A stretch of DNA of 64,000 bases from Maratus speciosus (Eukaryota; Arthropoda; Arachnida; Araneae; Salticidae). Where the stretch lies: assembly GCA_963932465.1 (NCBI GenBank), contig OZ010796.1, forward strand, positions 78,253,292 to 78,317,291, written 5' to 3'. Below are positions 11,175-22,431 of this stretch, one piece after another (within the stretch, counting starts at the first letter, position 1; each line of letters begins with the position of its first letter). The notes beneath the pieces are model-generated. The model had not been told where the DNA came from and did not search any database. It saw nothing but the letters and a program-made list of their open reading frames with translations. The translations under genes and the position numbers were made by a program.

Positions 11175-12423
11175 AAATAACTAAAGCTGTCACCGCCGCT
11201 TTCAAAGAATCTTTTGTGACCAGAGGTCTATCTCGCAAATATTTAGAAAATTACTGCATACAAAAATATTAAAATGGGTAGTATTATAGTGAAATATTTG
11301 ATAAACATGTTGAAATAGACAGTTTTTAAATCGAAGAATTATTTTAAGAGATATTTAATGTTAAAGCTGGATAAAATTGTTCCATTAAAAAAGTTTTATA
11401 GGAGCAAAAACTATACATGGGAATTTAATCATTTTCATTCAATTTAATCATTCAATAGAAACTCGAGGTTTGCAGAGTGCATTTATTTTTTTTAACTTGC
11501 CTAATTTTTTGATGGTTTATTTCAATTTTAAATTAAAATTTTCAGAATTTCCAGAGATATTTTTTACATGTTTTAGGAAAGGTTATTATTTTAAATTGTT
11601 GCCGATTGTTAAAACAGCGCAAAGAATAATATATCCTTTAAATTAAAAATTTATTCACACGTGACTATTATAAACAGAAAAAAAATCCTTTTAAATTAAA
11701 ATTAAATTATAACATGTTAAAAACAGAAAAATGTTGAACATTACGTCATAAAAATTGTTTTTACACATGCATATTTAAAATGAAAGAAAATTATAAAATA
11801 TTCAATTATTTTCAAATTAGAATGAAATGATTACGTATTAAAAGCAGGAAAGCATTAAAAATCACGTCATAAAAATTATATTTACACATGAATATTAAAA
11901 GAGAAAGAAAATTTTTAAATAATAAATTCATTGATATGTGTTAAAAGTCATAAATGGAGGAAATTACGTCATATTGGCCAAAGTGGCCAAATAATAATAT
12001 TGGAAAACAGTTTAAATTTAAAAATATATTTACATCAGAGATTTATTTCAAATTTCGAGATGATATTTTTAACTATAGTTACCAATTTTAAGGTAGTGCA
12101 AATAATATCTTTCTAACAATAAAAATATTTTCAGTTGAATGTTACAAAGAGAAAGGAAAGTTTGGTGAAAATTATGTCAGATTTAAAACGTTACATTTAA
12201 AATCTCTTATTTAAAATCATTTTCTTATAGTGTTGTTAAAAAATACCATAAAGCAAAGACTGTTGACTTAGTTCCTTTTATATTTGCTAATTTTCAAATG
12301 TTTAACTAATCTTATTTAATCAAGCACGAAAACAACAACTAACAGCAGCTGATTCAGCCTTGAAATCCCTCAGTAAAATTAAAACTCGTTTACAGTAAGA
12401 TCGCCATTGATTTTTTAAATATA

Positions 12424-12891
12424 CAGTGCAACCTCGATTATCCGAGCTAATTGGGACTGTTAGTACCTCGGATATCAGAAATCTCAGTTAATATAAACTG
12501 TGTGTAAAAACTCGTCATGCTTGCGAATTTAACATCCCTTTTTAAAAAAAATATAGAACATTTTTTAAATAATAAAAATATATGTAAAGTTCTGTTTCAC
12601 AGCTTAACAAATTTAAAAAGAAAATCAACTACCAGTAATAAATTTTAAAAAGCAAATTGAAAAATTTACGAAAGTTCACACAGCCACTGGAAACAAGGCA
12701 TTGTTTGCTGTTGACTTCTCAGGGTCCAATGTTTCTTGGGAGTTGAGTGCTTTTGGGGGCAGAAGGGCCTGTATAGCACAGACAGTCATTTTCAAGGCTC
12801 ATTCAAAAGGAAAAAAAAAATCAGACTTTGTTATCAACTTGGTTAACAAAAACCTCGATTAATAGAAGCTCAGTTAATCCAGATTCTACTG
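12424..12891. mobile_element. pogo/Tigger-like MITE, 468 bp
   Basis: It begins CAGTGCAACCTCGATTATCC and ends GTTAATCCAGATTCTACTG. These are inverted termini with CAGT/ACTG tips, flanked by TA on both sides (12422-12423 and 12892-12893). Internal words such as CCTCGATTAATAG repeat the terminal theme. No ORF is present. It is nested in the Helitron 9392-12995. Confidence 0.75.
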
Positions 12892-13328
12892 TAATTCAAT
12901 CTTCTGTAATCTTTTTAAAGCAGATCAAGTTAATGGACTTTTAGAGTCTGAACGGGGTTTGGCAAGCATAGATTGTAGGGGGCAGAGCCCCCTAGTTTTT
13001 CATTTTGTGATCCTATTAAAATGACCTTAGCGCTTTTTCACTAATTATTATTATTGGCTAGTTCCATGGGGTTTTGTAGTGTAAGTCACATAGCTGATAA
13101 CTGCTATGCTTGTTGGCCACAGTTATTTTCAAAAAGTTTTCTTTGCCTTATTCAATTAATGAGATATCTCTGATAAAATAAGTCACATTTTTCCGTTCTA
13201 AAATACTGGTATCCAAAAATCATAAGCATGTGACTTGCACTACAAGTACTCATGGAACTAGGCTATTTTAAGTCTGATTTTTTATTATAGACTATATAAA
13301 ATTATTAAAAATATATATTATGATAGGA

Positions 13329-13528
13329 ACTAGCGGTCTTTGTCCACTATTTACATTACGGATATAAAAATCATGATTTTTTTTAGGGAAAAAGAAATAA
13401 AAACCTATTTGACGATGGGTTTATAAAGACACATTTTGTATTTCTTATATTTCCTGGGATGAGGGGGGGGGGACTATTTTGATTAAATATCGCAATTAGT
13501 CCACATGGCAGATATTATTATGATAGAC
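13329..13528 (-). mobile_element. Helitron 3' end and short Helitron-like segment
   Basis: Read on the minus strand, the sequence at about 13345-13329 ends GGACAAAGACCGCTAG, a short hairpin followed by CTAG, like a Helitron 3' terminus. About 200 bp to the right a second minus-strand 3' end occurs. Each is immediately followed on the minus strand by TATCATAATA-like sequence. Two Helitron-type units in tandem would explain this, but the 5' ends are not certain. Confidence 0.4.
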
Positions 13529-13600
13529 ACTAGTGGGCTTCGCCCGTTATGGCACCCCATGTTTACCCCCTTCCATAACTCAGAAACTACCTTTCGGACA
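13529..13600 (-). mobile_element. Helitron 3' terminus (minus orientation)
   Basis: On the minus strand the sequence reads CGGGCGAAGCCCACTAG followed by T. This is a GGGC/GCCC hairpin running into CTAG, the classical Helitron 3' structure. The body would extend to the right, but no matching 5' end was found, so only the terminus is claimed. Confidence 0.5.
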
Positions 13601-14182
13601 TCAATTCAACAGATTCCAAACGTTATAATTAACTTAATAATCACCCTATATAGCATTAAAGTAAATTTATGAGTAGTGCATAATATATATTTTTATCGTA
13701 ATTTCTGAAGAAAAAAAATGATTTCGGTTCCATTCTTAGGTACTGGTCCAAAAAATTTTGAAGAGGTGGGGAAGGAGGGGAGATGAGACTGCTGTTGGTC
13801 AAACAACTAACAACAGTCAAACAACACAATGGGATTTGGCTTATTCAACTTGGTTTTTGATGACTTCATTCAGAAGGTAGTTTGTTTAGAAGAGTGCGCT
13901 CCCTGCCCCATGAAAATTGAAACTATTGGTACACCATCTATCTAAGGATTTAATAATTATAAATTAACATTTTGGATTTATTAATTTAAGGATAAAGTGT
14001 TTTTAAAGGAATATCAAATGAAACCCTCTGTGCGATCTGCGATTATACTTACCCACTTGTTTTTATATACAAACTGCTATAAGGAAAATTGTAATAAAAT
14101 TGTGAAAATTAAATCTGCATCAAATCCCATAAGTATCTTTTTTTTTAATCCTTTGATCACTAACCTAAAAAAAGTAATGATA
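13601..14182. other. Intronic DNA, possibly body of the truncated Helitron
   Basis: No coding sequence, exon signal or additional repeat boundary is seen. The 67-codon frame at 13997-14200 overlaps the foldback edge and lacks motifs. Confidence 0.4.
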
Positions 14183-15314
14183 TCAATACAAAACTCTTAA
14201 TGGGTTAAAAGTTTCTGATGCAGCACTTTATCTTATGCTCTAAGAATTTTAAATATGGAACTTAAAAATACTGATATCAAATTTGAGTGACGTTATGCTA
14301 TTTCTTAAAAAATATGTTTGTATTTATTTCATCATTTTATTTTTGTTTTATTTATAATCGCATGTGCAAAAGTTATGTTCAGCATGAAAAGCTGCATAAA
14401 ATTTTATTCGCTGTTGCTTTATCATTTACATCTCTCATAAATTCAAAATATGAGTTTTAAAAGATATGATATAATATTTAAGTGACGCCTTCATGTGGCT
14501 TTAAAAGGTTTGTTTTAAAATTCAATTTAAATTATTTTTGACTTGGTTAAAATATATTTTTACATCTACACAATACTTTTAATTTTCCAATTCACTGTTA
14601 AATATATGACTTTCATTGAATCTATACTATGCATTGAAATGTATTTATTTCAATAAATTGATTTATCTTTTGTGTCACGCTATTCAAAATTGTGAGTAAG
14701 ATTTATGTAAATGGTTTCTTTGCATCATTGTATCCAAACTACGTGAAATGTATGAAAACGAATAGTTTGACACAAATAAACTATTTACATAAATCTTAAT
14801 CACAATTTTGAATAGTGTGACACAAAAGATAAATCAATTTATTGAAATAAATACATTTCAATGCATAGTATAGATTCAATGAAAGTGATATATTTAACAG
14901 TGAATTGGAAAATTAGAAGTATTGTGTAGATGTAAAAATATATTTTAACCAAGTCAAAAATAATTTAAATTGAATTTTAAAACAAATCTTTTAAAGCCAC
15001 ATCAAGGTGTCACTTAAATATTATATCATATCTTTTAAAACTCATATTTTGAATTTATGAGAGATGTAAATGATAAAGCAACAGCAAATAAAATTTTATG
15101 CAGCTTTTAATGTTGAACATAACTTTTGCACATGCGATTATAGATAAAACAAAAATAAAATGATGAAATAAATACAAATATATTTTTTAAGAAATAGCAT
15201 AACGTCACTTAAAATTTGATATCAGTATTTTTAAGTTCCATATTTAAAATTTTTAGAGCATAAGATAAAGTGCTGCATCAGAAACTTTTAACCCGTTAAG
15301 GGTTTTTGTATTGA
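14183..15314. repeat. Foldback palindrome with about 540-bp arms
   Basis: The arm 14183-14724 is matched by its reverse complement at about 14776-15314, with only scattered differences and a spacer of about 50 bp. The tips are TCAATACAAAACTC and the corresponding TTTTTGTATTGA. TA flanks each side (14181-14182 and 15315-15316), as for Tc1/mariner-type insertion. No ORF is present. Transcribed within the host intron, this would fold into a long hairpin RNA. It could be a foldback MITE or a local inverted duplication; the TA flanks favour a transposon. Confidence 0.85.
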
Positions 15315-16802
15315 TATACATATATATATGTATAAATAAAATGTTTATATATATATATAATTACACATATAAACAAAAATGTAAGTTCATCAGGTTTGTT
15401 TTTAGAGCTGTTTATATATTTTAGCAACATATATAACTCCCTTTTTGAAGCCAGAATTGCACCAAACTTTTAATAAAATGCCAAGGCCTCCTATAGTGGA
15501 TAAATATCTAACTAAATAATCAATAGTATTAAAAATAACACATACAAAAACAATTTATTTCAACATCAAAGCACTGTTTCTAATTTACACACCTGAAAAA
15601 TAAAAGCTAGCGAGGGGTTAAATGCTGTTGGCGAGATTTTCGTCTGCCTAACATAAAAGTTCAGCCATTTTTACTCAATTTTTTTTTTTTTTAATAAAAC
15701 TGCTTAAAATTTTATTCTTTAGAAAAATCTTTAAAAAAGTTAATGTTTGAGAGATGAGTTACATTCGAAAATATGTATATTTTTTTAGATAACTTCAGTT
15801 AAAATTAGATTGACAGTCCATATGTCTTTTCATCGAAGTAAACATAAAATATTCGTTCTTCAGTGAACGAAAAAAATATTAATTTATGGAGGTAATCGTT
15901 TGCACAGCAAGAATAAATGATCTTGACGTCAGATTCACTTGACGTCAGATTCGTTACATGTGTTTGTTACTTCGTGAAGGGATTTTTAATTCAAAATTTC
16001 TCTGTATTCATAAAGATGTTTTATTAGGTTATCCATTAATTATAATAAGAGCTACGCCATTTAAGGCTGATGACGTGATGTTAAAATATAATGAGTATTG
16101 AAAAAATAAGGTGATACATTTGTAGAATAGATCAATTTCAATTGACGTCTATTATTTATTAGGTGTTAAGTTTGGTGAATGATTTAGCAATAGTTTTTTT
16201 TAATATGAAAAGTGGTTGATAAGGATAACAGAGAAAAAAAGATATTAGGAATGATATTTTGGTTTAATGTGAGTGTTTATATCCTTAAAGGCTTTTCGCA
16301 GAAAAAGTCACTGACCAAATTGTATTAGCTAAGATACACCATTTGGCAGTGGACCCAATCACATAAAATGACTTAATAGATTTTAAAATCTCCCCATTCG
16401 TGAACGTATTGCAACTGATAAGCAAACGGATAGGAAGAATAAATGCCTAAATGAACTAAGAGGTTTTCTCAGGAAAGGTGAAATACATAACTATACGAAA
16501 TGCTGCCTGATCGCATAGATTTGTTGATTTCTCTATCAGAATCTTCAGATTTTGTGAAGGTATGCAAGCAAATAAAATTATGAATAAAAGTAACATGTTG
16601 CAATGCTTAGCAAGGGAAACCAAACTGGTCGCCAGAGGCAGCTAGTTGAGGAGTAATATAGATTTTAGGACATTGACCAGATGTTAAAAATTAATATTCT
16701 TTTCTTTTGTTACTGGATTTGCATTTGTTGCAGTAAAAGTAATCTCTTAATTATTTGCAGAAATACATACTTTTATTTATTTATTTTTATTTATTTAAAT
16801 AG
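15315..16802. other. AT-rich intronic DNA before exon 2
   Basis: A TATA microsatellite (15315-15370) is followed by sequence with no recognisable gene or bounded repeat. The word TTGACGTCAGATTC occurs twice close together near 15920-15950, a short local duplication. Confidence 0.5.
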
Positions 16803-16871
16803 ATTTGTCAGTGCCATATGAATTCCCTACAGATGTGGGAGGCTCACATCAAAGGAAAGCGTCACGTAATG
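16803..16871 (+). CDS. U1-type zinc-finger protein, exon 2
   Basis: A 69-bp exon (23 codons, phase 0) between the acceptor TTTATTTAAATAG and the donor GTAAGT. It begins I-C, completing the Cys pair C-E-I-C started at the end of exon 1, and continues through H-IKGKR-H. The assembled finger is C-x2-C-x12-H-x5-H. It has the aromatic-x-C start (YFC) and the W-E-x-H-I-K-G-K-x-H ending characteristic of U1/matrin-like fingers, a class often contacting double-stranded or structured RNA. Intron 1 is 11.1 kb and contains only transposons and unassigned DNA. Identity of the protein beyond the finger class is unknown. Confidence 0.8.
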
Positions 16872-17162
16872 GTAAGTATTTTGTATTCAGTATTTATTAA
16901 ATTATTATTAAGTTTACTTTGGTATATTTTAGACATATTGAAAATGTTTGATTTCTATTTTGAATTTATTTATTTAATGTAAGAGGAGGAGTGCAGGATT
17001 TTTTTTCTTTTTTTAATTTTTATATTCTTTTATCCTCATAGAAAATTCCTTATAATAAAGTTAAAGGCAACATGATCATTATCTCTTATAGGTGTACTTC
17101 ACATTATAAATGATTTCGTTACAAAATTAACCTTAGCAAAGGAAGGAGGAAATATATATGTG

Positions 17163-17866
17163 TAGTACATTCCCTCTAATCCGCACAGGTAGGGACCAAG
17201 GGTTTTGCGAATTATAGAATTTTGCAGATTATAGGTCATTTCTTTGTTTACATTCTATTATTTGGAATTTATCAACAAATGTAGTAATAATACTGCAAAT
17301 AAATAACACAGAAATAAAAGAAAATGTTTTTTATATATATAAAAATCTATATTCAATATTTGGAATACATTTAAATGATATAATAATACAAATTTAATGG
17401 AAAACATTTCTATTTTTAAATCTATCAAACATTGCAGTGATAGGGGTTTGCTTTATAGTTAATTTATGCTATGCAGTTTATTCTTGAAGCCTTTTAAGAG
17501 TCAGGATTTCTTGATCAATAACAAAAGTTTGTTTTTCTAAAAAACTAAGATATTTATCCACAAGAGCTAACCCCTTTTTGAAAGAAATTTTATCTTTTAT
17601 ATAGCCAGCGAATGTGTTCAGAATATAGCAATCTAACAGTTATTTATAAGATACATAAAACATTTCAGTCTAATGAATGTAGAAATGCATTAAAAACTTC
17701 TTAATAAATTCATCAGGGCAGTCAACTTTTATTATGATTACGGTCAAAGTGTACATTATCTTGCTTAAAGAAAGGAGATTTTAACTGTTTGTTTATATCA
17801 AAAATATAGTGCAGATTATAGGCGTTTGCGGATTATAGAGTTGTGGATTAGAGAGAATGGACGGTA
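17163..17866. mobile_element. pogo/Tigger-like MITE, about 0.7 kb
   Basis: CATTCCCTCTAATCCGCA at the left faces TGTGGATTAGAGAGAATG at the right, with further inverted words (GCAGATTATAG, GCGGATTATAGAG) just inside. The tips lie next to TA but are eroded, so the ends are approximate. It belongs to the CTCTAATCCGC group also represented by the fragment near 7880. No ORF is present. Confidence 0.65.
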
Positions 17867-19659
17867 TATATATTAGAGATGAGACAGTTTGAACCTGGGC
17901 TCAATTTTTATACAAGTCATTGGTTTCAGGCTCATTCTTTCTGAAATTGACACTTTTATTCTTGTTTAGAAAAAATAAATTTTTTTTTGTTTTCTTAAAA
18001 TCTACTTACTCCATTTCAAGTCATTTTAAACACTATTTTAATCCGGATGAAGGAGAAACAAAAATTGTGATTAAGTATTAGAATGTTCTTTAAAGAAAAT
18101 TTGAGATATTTGCATATTTATGTCTAGCATTGACGGCGACGTCCTGTTGATATGGTGTTATTAAGATACTTTTTAATTGGAGCTCTTTTTTTTTTTTTTT
18201 TTTTTTTAGAGATTTAGTGCGAAATTAGTTTTTTCTTTTCTTTTTAGTCAACCAGCATTAGCTTATGATCTTCAAATTTTTAGTCTTCTATTGTGTGCAA
18301 ATCATAATCGTTCTTTATATGAAAATAATGTTAGTGATTCTATCCATTTTTCATTGTGAACTCTTCTCATGCTGCAACTCTGCTCTTCACATTACCAAAT
18401 TTGCTTTCATCCATAAGTAGATATTATTGGCATATAATTGTTATTCTGGTAGAAGTAATCGAGCAGTGTTTCCTCTTTTCTGATAAAAGAATCAGATCTT
18501 TCAGATAATGGTGTCAAATTTTTAATTTAAACTACAAAAGATTTGAGGAAGGAATCTATTATAGTTTAAGACATACACGTTTCATAGGAAATAGAAAAAT
18601 GTCATATGGTAATTTCTGAAAATTTCATTTATTCATAAAATGCACTTTGTTAATGTCATCATCATCAGATTTACTTATTGGTGGAGAAAAATATTAGAAT
18701 CCTTTTAAAGAAGTATATTTTTATTTGATATCAAACTTTTCTTTTGATAAAACTGAATGTAAGTTTCATAAAATTAAGTATGTGCTGGGGGATTCACTTA
18801 TTCCCATGTAAGAAGTTGTTAAAAAATGAAATGTTATGGCTAGAACAACTTTTAAATACCATGCAATTTTTATTTATTTTTTGCTTTGTATTGCATACTT
18901 TTAATATCGACTCAGCTCTGATGTCAAAAAAAAAGTTGTGGGCTACGGCAGGCTCTAAAAAGTGAGTCCGAACTCGTCTCTAATGTATACATATACGTTT
19001 AACATGAAATTGAGGAGGCCAAAAAATTTTTTGTGTTAAAAGATTCATAAAACAAAACAGTGGCACCAACTTATATGGGCCTGTGGGGCATGAGCCCACC
19101 CAATAATTTGATTTCGACCACCCAATTTCCATCAATTTATTTCGTTATTTAATTGCCAAAATAAAATTTGATTTTATTGATATTCCAAAATAATTTTCTT
19201 TGTAAAAAGCAAGGACATCAGTTAGATTTATAGCAGCACTGAAAGCTCCTTCACCTGATGTATAATTAAATTTCTCTCAAAACAAATTTCCTACATATTT
19301 TGCCATCTGTTTTAATGTCTTGAATCAATAACACTCAAGAGTCTAAAATGTATGTTTTTCTTGACATTTTTTTTTCCTTGCACTTTCAAGAGTTAGCAAT
19401 TTTTATCTTACTTATAATGCGTATTAATGCATTTATAAGGAAGAACTTGGGAAGGTATACTTTAACAAAATTGTTTATTAAATTATAATAATCAGGGATG
19501 AGATTCTTCCGACTTTTATCAGAATTTCCGACTTTTTGTAAATTTTTGATTTTTGTCTGTAAAAAAAAAAGAAAAGAAAAGAAAAATGAATTTTGCTGTT
19601 TTTTTTTCTTTCTGGCAGCGAAAAAATGCACCAAACGAGACATATCGTGCCAGCATTGC

Positions 19660-19876
19660 ATAGCATTTTCTCCGCGATTCTTTGATGAATTTCGCGATCT
19701 TTTGACAGAATTCACGTATTTTCCTCGATCTTTTGATGGAATTTGCATTTTTTCCTCGATCTTTTGACGAAAATCGCACCTTTTCTGCTTTCCTTTGACG
19801 AAATTTGTGTTTTTTCTGCTTTCCTTTGACGAAATTTGCGTTTTTTCCGCGATCCTTTGATGAAATTCGCATTTTT
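19660..19876. repeat. 30-31 bp minisatellite, left block of copy C
   Basis: Repeats of TTTGACGAAATTCGCG plus a T-rich connector and CCGCGATC. These are the reverse complement of the unit in copy A. The overlapping open frames on both strands are composition artefacts. Confidence 0.8.
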
Positions 19877-21020
19877 AAGTAACTTTATTCAAGTATAATT
19901 TATTCTGAAATAAAACTTACCTTTATTCTGTTCCATTCCATTTATCCTTTAATTATTTAAGAAGACTTTTTGAGTTATGTTCCTTTAAATACTTTGTTTA
20001 CGTTTTTCAAACTTCCGATGGTGTAATCTGCCAGGCATCACTTTCAATGTCATAGATCATACTACGAGGTTTTTCTTTCGCCAGGTGGCGGTGGCTATCT
20101 TCATGAATGAATTAGATGACGTAATCCACTCCGGCGAATCACTGCTCATCGAATGTCCCCGAAAGGGAGTGTGTCGGCATGTGCACCGCTAGTTATTGCA
20201 TAAAAGGGTTTTCCCTCCTCGGATCTTCATTCAGTTCTTCGCCTTGTTTGTATTATGGAGTTTTGCCATTAGTCATGCAGTGTAATAGAAAGTGATTTTA
20301 TCTACGTGTGTGTTTGACTTCATATTCCAGTTTTTAGACATCATGGCTTTTTAAATATGGTTTTTCATGTCTTCATCGTATTCTTAAGAAATGGTTTTTG
20401 TCATCATCTAGTGTTAAGCTAATCTTCCCCAATGTGCTTATGGAGCTGTTTACGGAAAGGTGAATTTCTTTCCGGATTGTAAATATGCTGATTCTTGGAT
20501 ACGGGAGTGTCCTGAAGGAATATGGCTGGTAGCTTATAAGTATCTGGAGAAGTTAGCGATGTGTCATCAAGACCGTTCTCGTTGGCGATGTGGATCAAGG
20601 AACTTTATTTTTCCGGTGAAGGTATTTCCAAATGAACCATGATAAATGTTTTTATCGCAAAGCCTATTTTTACATGATATGCCTTGGACTCCTGGGGTAA
20701 ATATATAAATGCCATTACATATATTTATAGACATACATTTAATAGTTGTTATAATTTATGAAAGTTAAGTTTGTTGTTTGCTTTTGGTTTTTAATAAATA
20801 CGTTTTTATTTATATATATTGTTATCTGTTTTACTTAATCCACTACAGTTATAGTTTAAGTTTAATTGAATTACATGCAAGTTTATGGCAGTATATCTTT
20901 AAATCTTTTAATTAAAGTTATTGATTAGATCGTGTCATACTGTGTCAGAAGTCAGCCATGTACGCTCCATTGCTAGAGCATATCTCTGCTAATTTATATT
21001 CATAGCCATTTCCTTGATAG
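19877..21020 (+). other. Inserted segment resembling a solo LTR
   Basis: This block of about 1.1 kb breaks the minisatellite and is not made of its units. It has a TATA-like TAAAAGGG at 20201, followed about 30 nt later by an initiator-like TCAGT (20231), and AATAAA near 20792. That order resembles U3-R-U5 of an LTR. I could not find TG...CA ends with a target duplication, so the LTR reading is tentative. The 60-codon frame 20460-20642 has no recognised motif. Confidence 0.35.
20198..20236 (+). promoter_or_regulatory. TATA plus initiator-like core promoter
   Basis: GCATAAAAGGG is followed, about 30 bp downstream, by TTCATTCAGTTC, a match to the arthropod initiator TCAGT. Spacing is right for a pol II core promoter. 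It is probably the promoter of the LTR-like segment. Confidence 0.4.
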
Positions 21021-21034
21021 TGGCTATCAGAAAT

Positions 21035-21700
21035 TTACATTTTCCCATTATCCTTTGACGAAATTCACTTTTTTTGCAGCCTTTTGGCGATTCACGTTTT
21101 TTTCCCTCTATCTTTTAACTGAATTTGTGTTTTTTCAGCGGCTCTTTCACAAAATTTGCGTTTATTTGCGATCCTTTGCTGAAATTTGTTTTTTTTCTTC
21201 ACAATCTTTTGACGAATTTAGTGTTTTTTTGGGGGCGATCTTTTGACAAAATTCGCGTTTTTTTCTTTGTGGGGGGGGGGGGGGGGGGGTGATCTTTTGA
21301 CGAAATTCATGTTTTTTCTGTGATCTTTTGACGAAATTCGTGCTTCTCTCGCTTTTTTTGATGAAATTTGCATTTTTCTGTGATCTTTTGCCAAAATTCA
21401 CGTTTTTTCCGTGATCTTTTGACGAAATGTGTGTTTTTTCCGCTATCTTTTGATGAAATTTATGCTTCTCCCACTTTTTTGACGAAATTCACGTTTTTCC
21501 GCGATCTTTTGACGAATTTCCCATTTTTTCCGCGATCTTTTGACAAAATTCACGTTTTTTCCATGATCTTTTGACGGAATTCGCGTTTTTCCAGCACCCA
21601 TTTGATGAAATCCACATTTTTTTCGAGCCCTTTGACAAAATTTGTGTTTTTTGCCTGTTTTGTGCAAAATATGATTTCTCGCATGGTCTTTTAGTTTTTT
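21035..21700. repeat. 30-31 bp minisatellite, right block of copy C
   Basis: About twenty degenerate units of GATCTTTTGACGAAATTCGCG type, with a 19-G run at 21271-21289. The open frames on both strands (21055-21765) encode only Phe-rich or Lys/Arg-rich repeat translations and are not genes. Confidence 0.85.
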
Positions 21701-22431
21701 ACCAAATTTTAGCTTATGCATATTTTCAGACTTTTTGCTCTTTGCCCACTCTCATGCCTGAATAATTTAATATTTTAGTTAGAAAAAACATAATTTGACT
21801 TTGAATTTTCATTCTTAGTGCCGCCCCTCTCTCCACACACACTCACTAAGGTGAAAAGAAAAAAAAATAGTATGTGTATATGGTATGGTATGTATATGAA
21901 AAAAGAATGGTTATTCAAAAACTTTTGAGCCCACCCAATAATTTTTGGTGCTAGTGAAAAGAAAGAACAAAACTCACAAATATTTTCAACGTCGTCAAAT
22001 TCTATTTTGATTTCCTGTTAAACTACTACTAAATTGCATCCATTGGGATGAAAAGCAAGTAAAGAAAATATTGTTTTTTGGGGGAAAAAATCAGATAGTG
22101 TTTTTTTCAGTATTCTGAGATCTAGCTTGTTTGAATCAAATAAGCAAAGCTGTCTCTAAATCTTCGTGCTTAGCGGTTCGTTTAGAAAAGTCTATGGGTA
22201 AGTTAGCTTGTATACAAATGAATAGTGTTCTTTTGACACCAGAATTGTCACTCCACGTTGCCTACAGGCCTTTTGATTTATAAACTGTAGGCTAGAGAGT
22301 TACAAACCTCCATCAGCGATTGACAATTATGGATCTCTCCATTCCCCCACACCTTCACTGAATTTCTTCAAAACATTCACATACATACACACAAAAGAAA
22401 AGGTCACCAATTCTTATTTATTTTCAAAGTA

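Larger units (their letters stand above)
9392..12995 (+). mobile_element. Non-autonomous Helitron, 3.6 kb
   Basis: The 5' end TCTATATAATAAAAGCC follows an A (9391) and matches the usual animal Helitron start. The 3' end has the hairpin GGGGGCAGAGCCCCC running into CTAG at 12995, followed by T (12996). Helitrons insert between A and T without target duplication, as here. No Rep or helicase ORF is present, so it would need an autonomous relative in trans. It carries a tRNA-like segment (10512-10590), a 20-G run and a pogo-like MITE (12424-12891). Confidence 0.7.
19493..21760. mobile_element. TIR element with internal minisatellite (copy C, CAGGGATGAGA family)
   Basis: The left end CAGGGATGAGA and right end CTCATGCCTG form short inverted termini. 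An exact 6-bp duplication AATAAT flanks it (19487-19492 and 21761-21766). The related repeat at 47704 onward has the same flanking sequence joined without the insertion and with a single AATAAT (48126-48131), which is an empty site. The interior is the 30-31 bp minisatellite in the opposite orientation (GACGAAATTCGCG words), split by a distinct segment at about 19877-21020. No transposase is present. Confidence 0.75.
19058..21956. mobile_element. hAT-like element, family CAGTGGCACCAACTTATA, copy 1
   Basis: It starts CAGTGGCACCAACTTATATG and ends AATTTTTGGTGCTAGTG, with the subterminal word TGAGCCCACCCAATAATTT present at both ends in opposite orientation. The flanks AAACAAAA and AAAAGAAA are an eroded 8-bp duplication, and the uninterrupted Tigger copy 2 shows an A-rich empty site there. 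A second copy of the family is 47704-61192. No transposase was recognised. The minisatellite TIR element 19493-21760 sits inside it. Confidence 0.65.
18987..22300. mobile_element. Tigger-like element copy 1, interrupted and decayed
   Basis: TACGTTTAACATGAAATTGA near 18995 matches the left end of the Tigger-like copy at 22432. After a 2.9-kb insertion (19058-21956), its interior resumes with AGAACAAAACTCACAAATAT, which is also found in copy 2 at about 22520. Sequence at about 22110-22200 matches the transposase-fragment region of copy 2. The right end is not clear, so the boundaries are approximate. Confidence 0.55.

Noticed and set aside
20460..20642. 60-codon frame as a small gene
   Set aside because: No motif or homologue is recognised, and it lies in an inserted LTR-like block. 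Its Trp/Cys content is suggestive but insufficient.
21035..21765. Open frames on both strands (FDEI/FRDLL-type translations)
   Set aside because: Same minisatellite artefact as at 2.6-3.2 kb.
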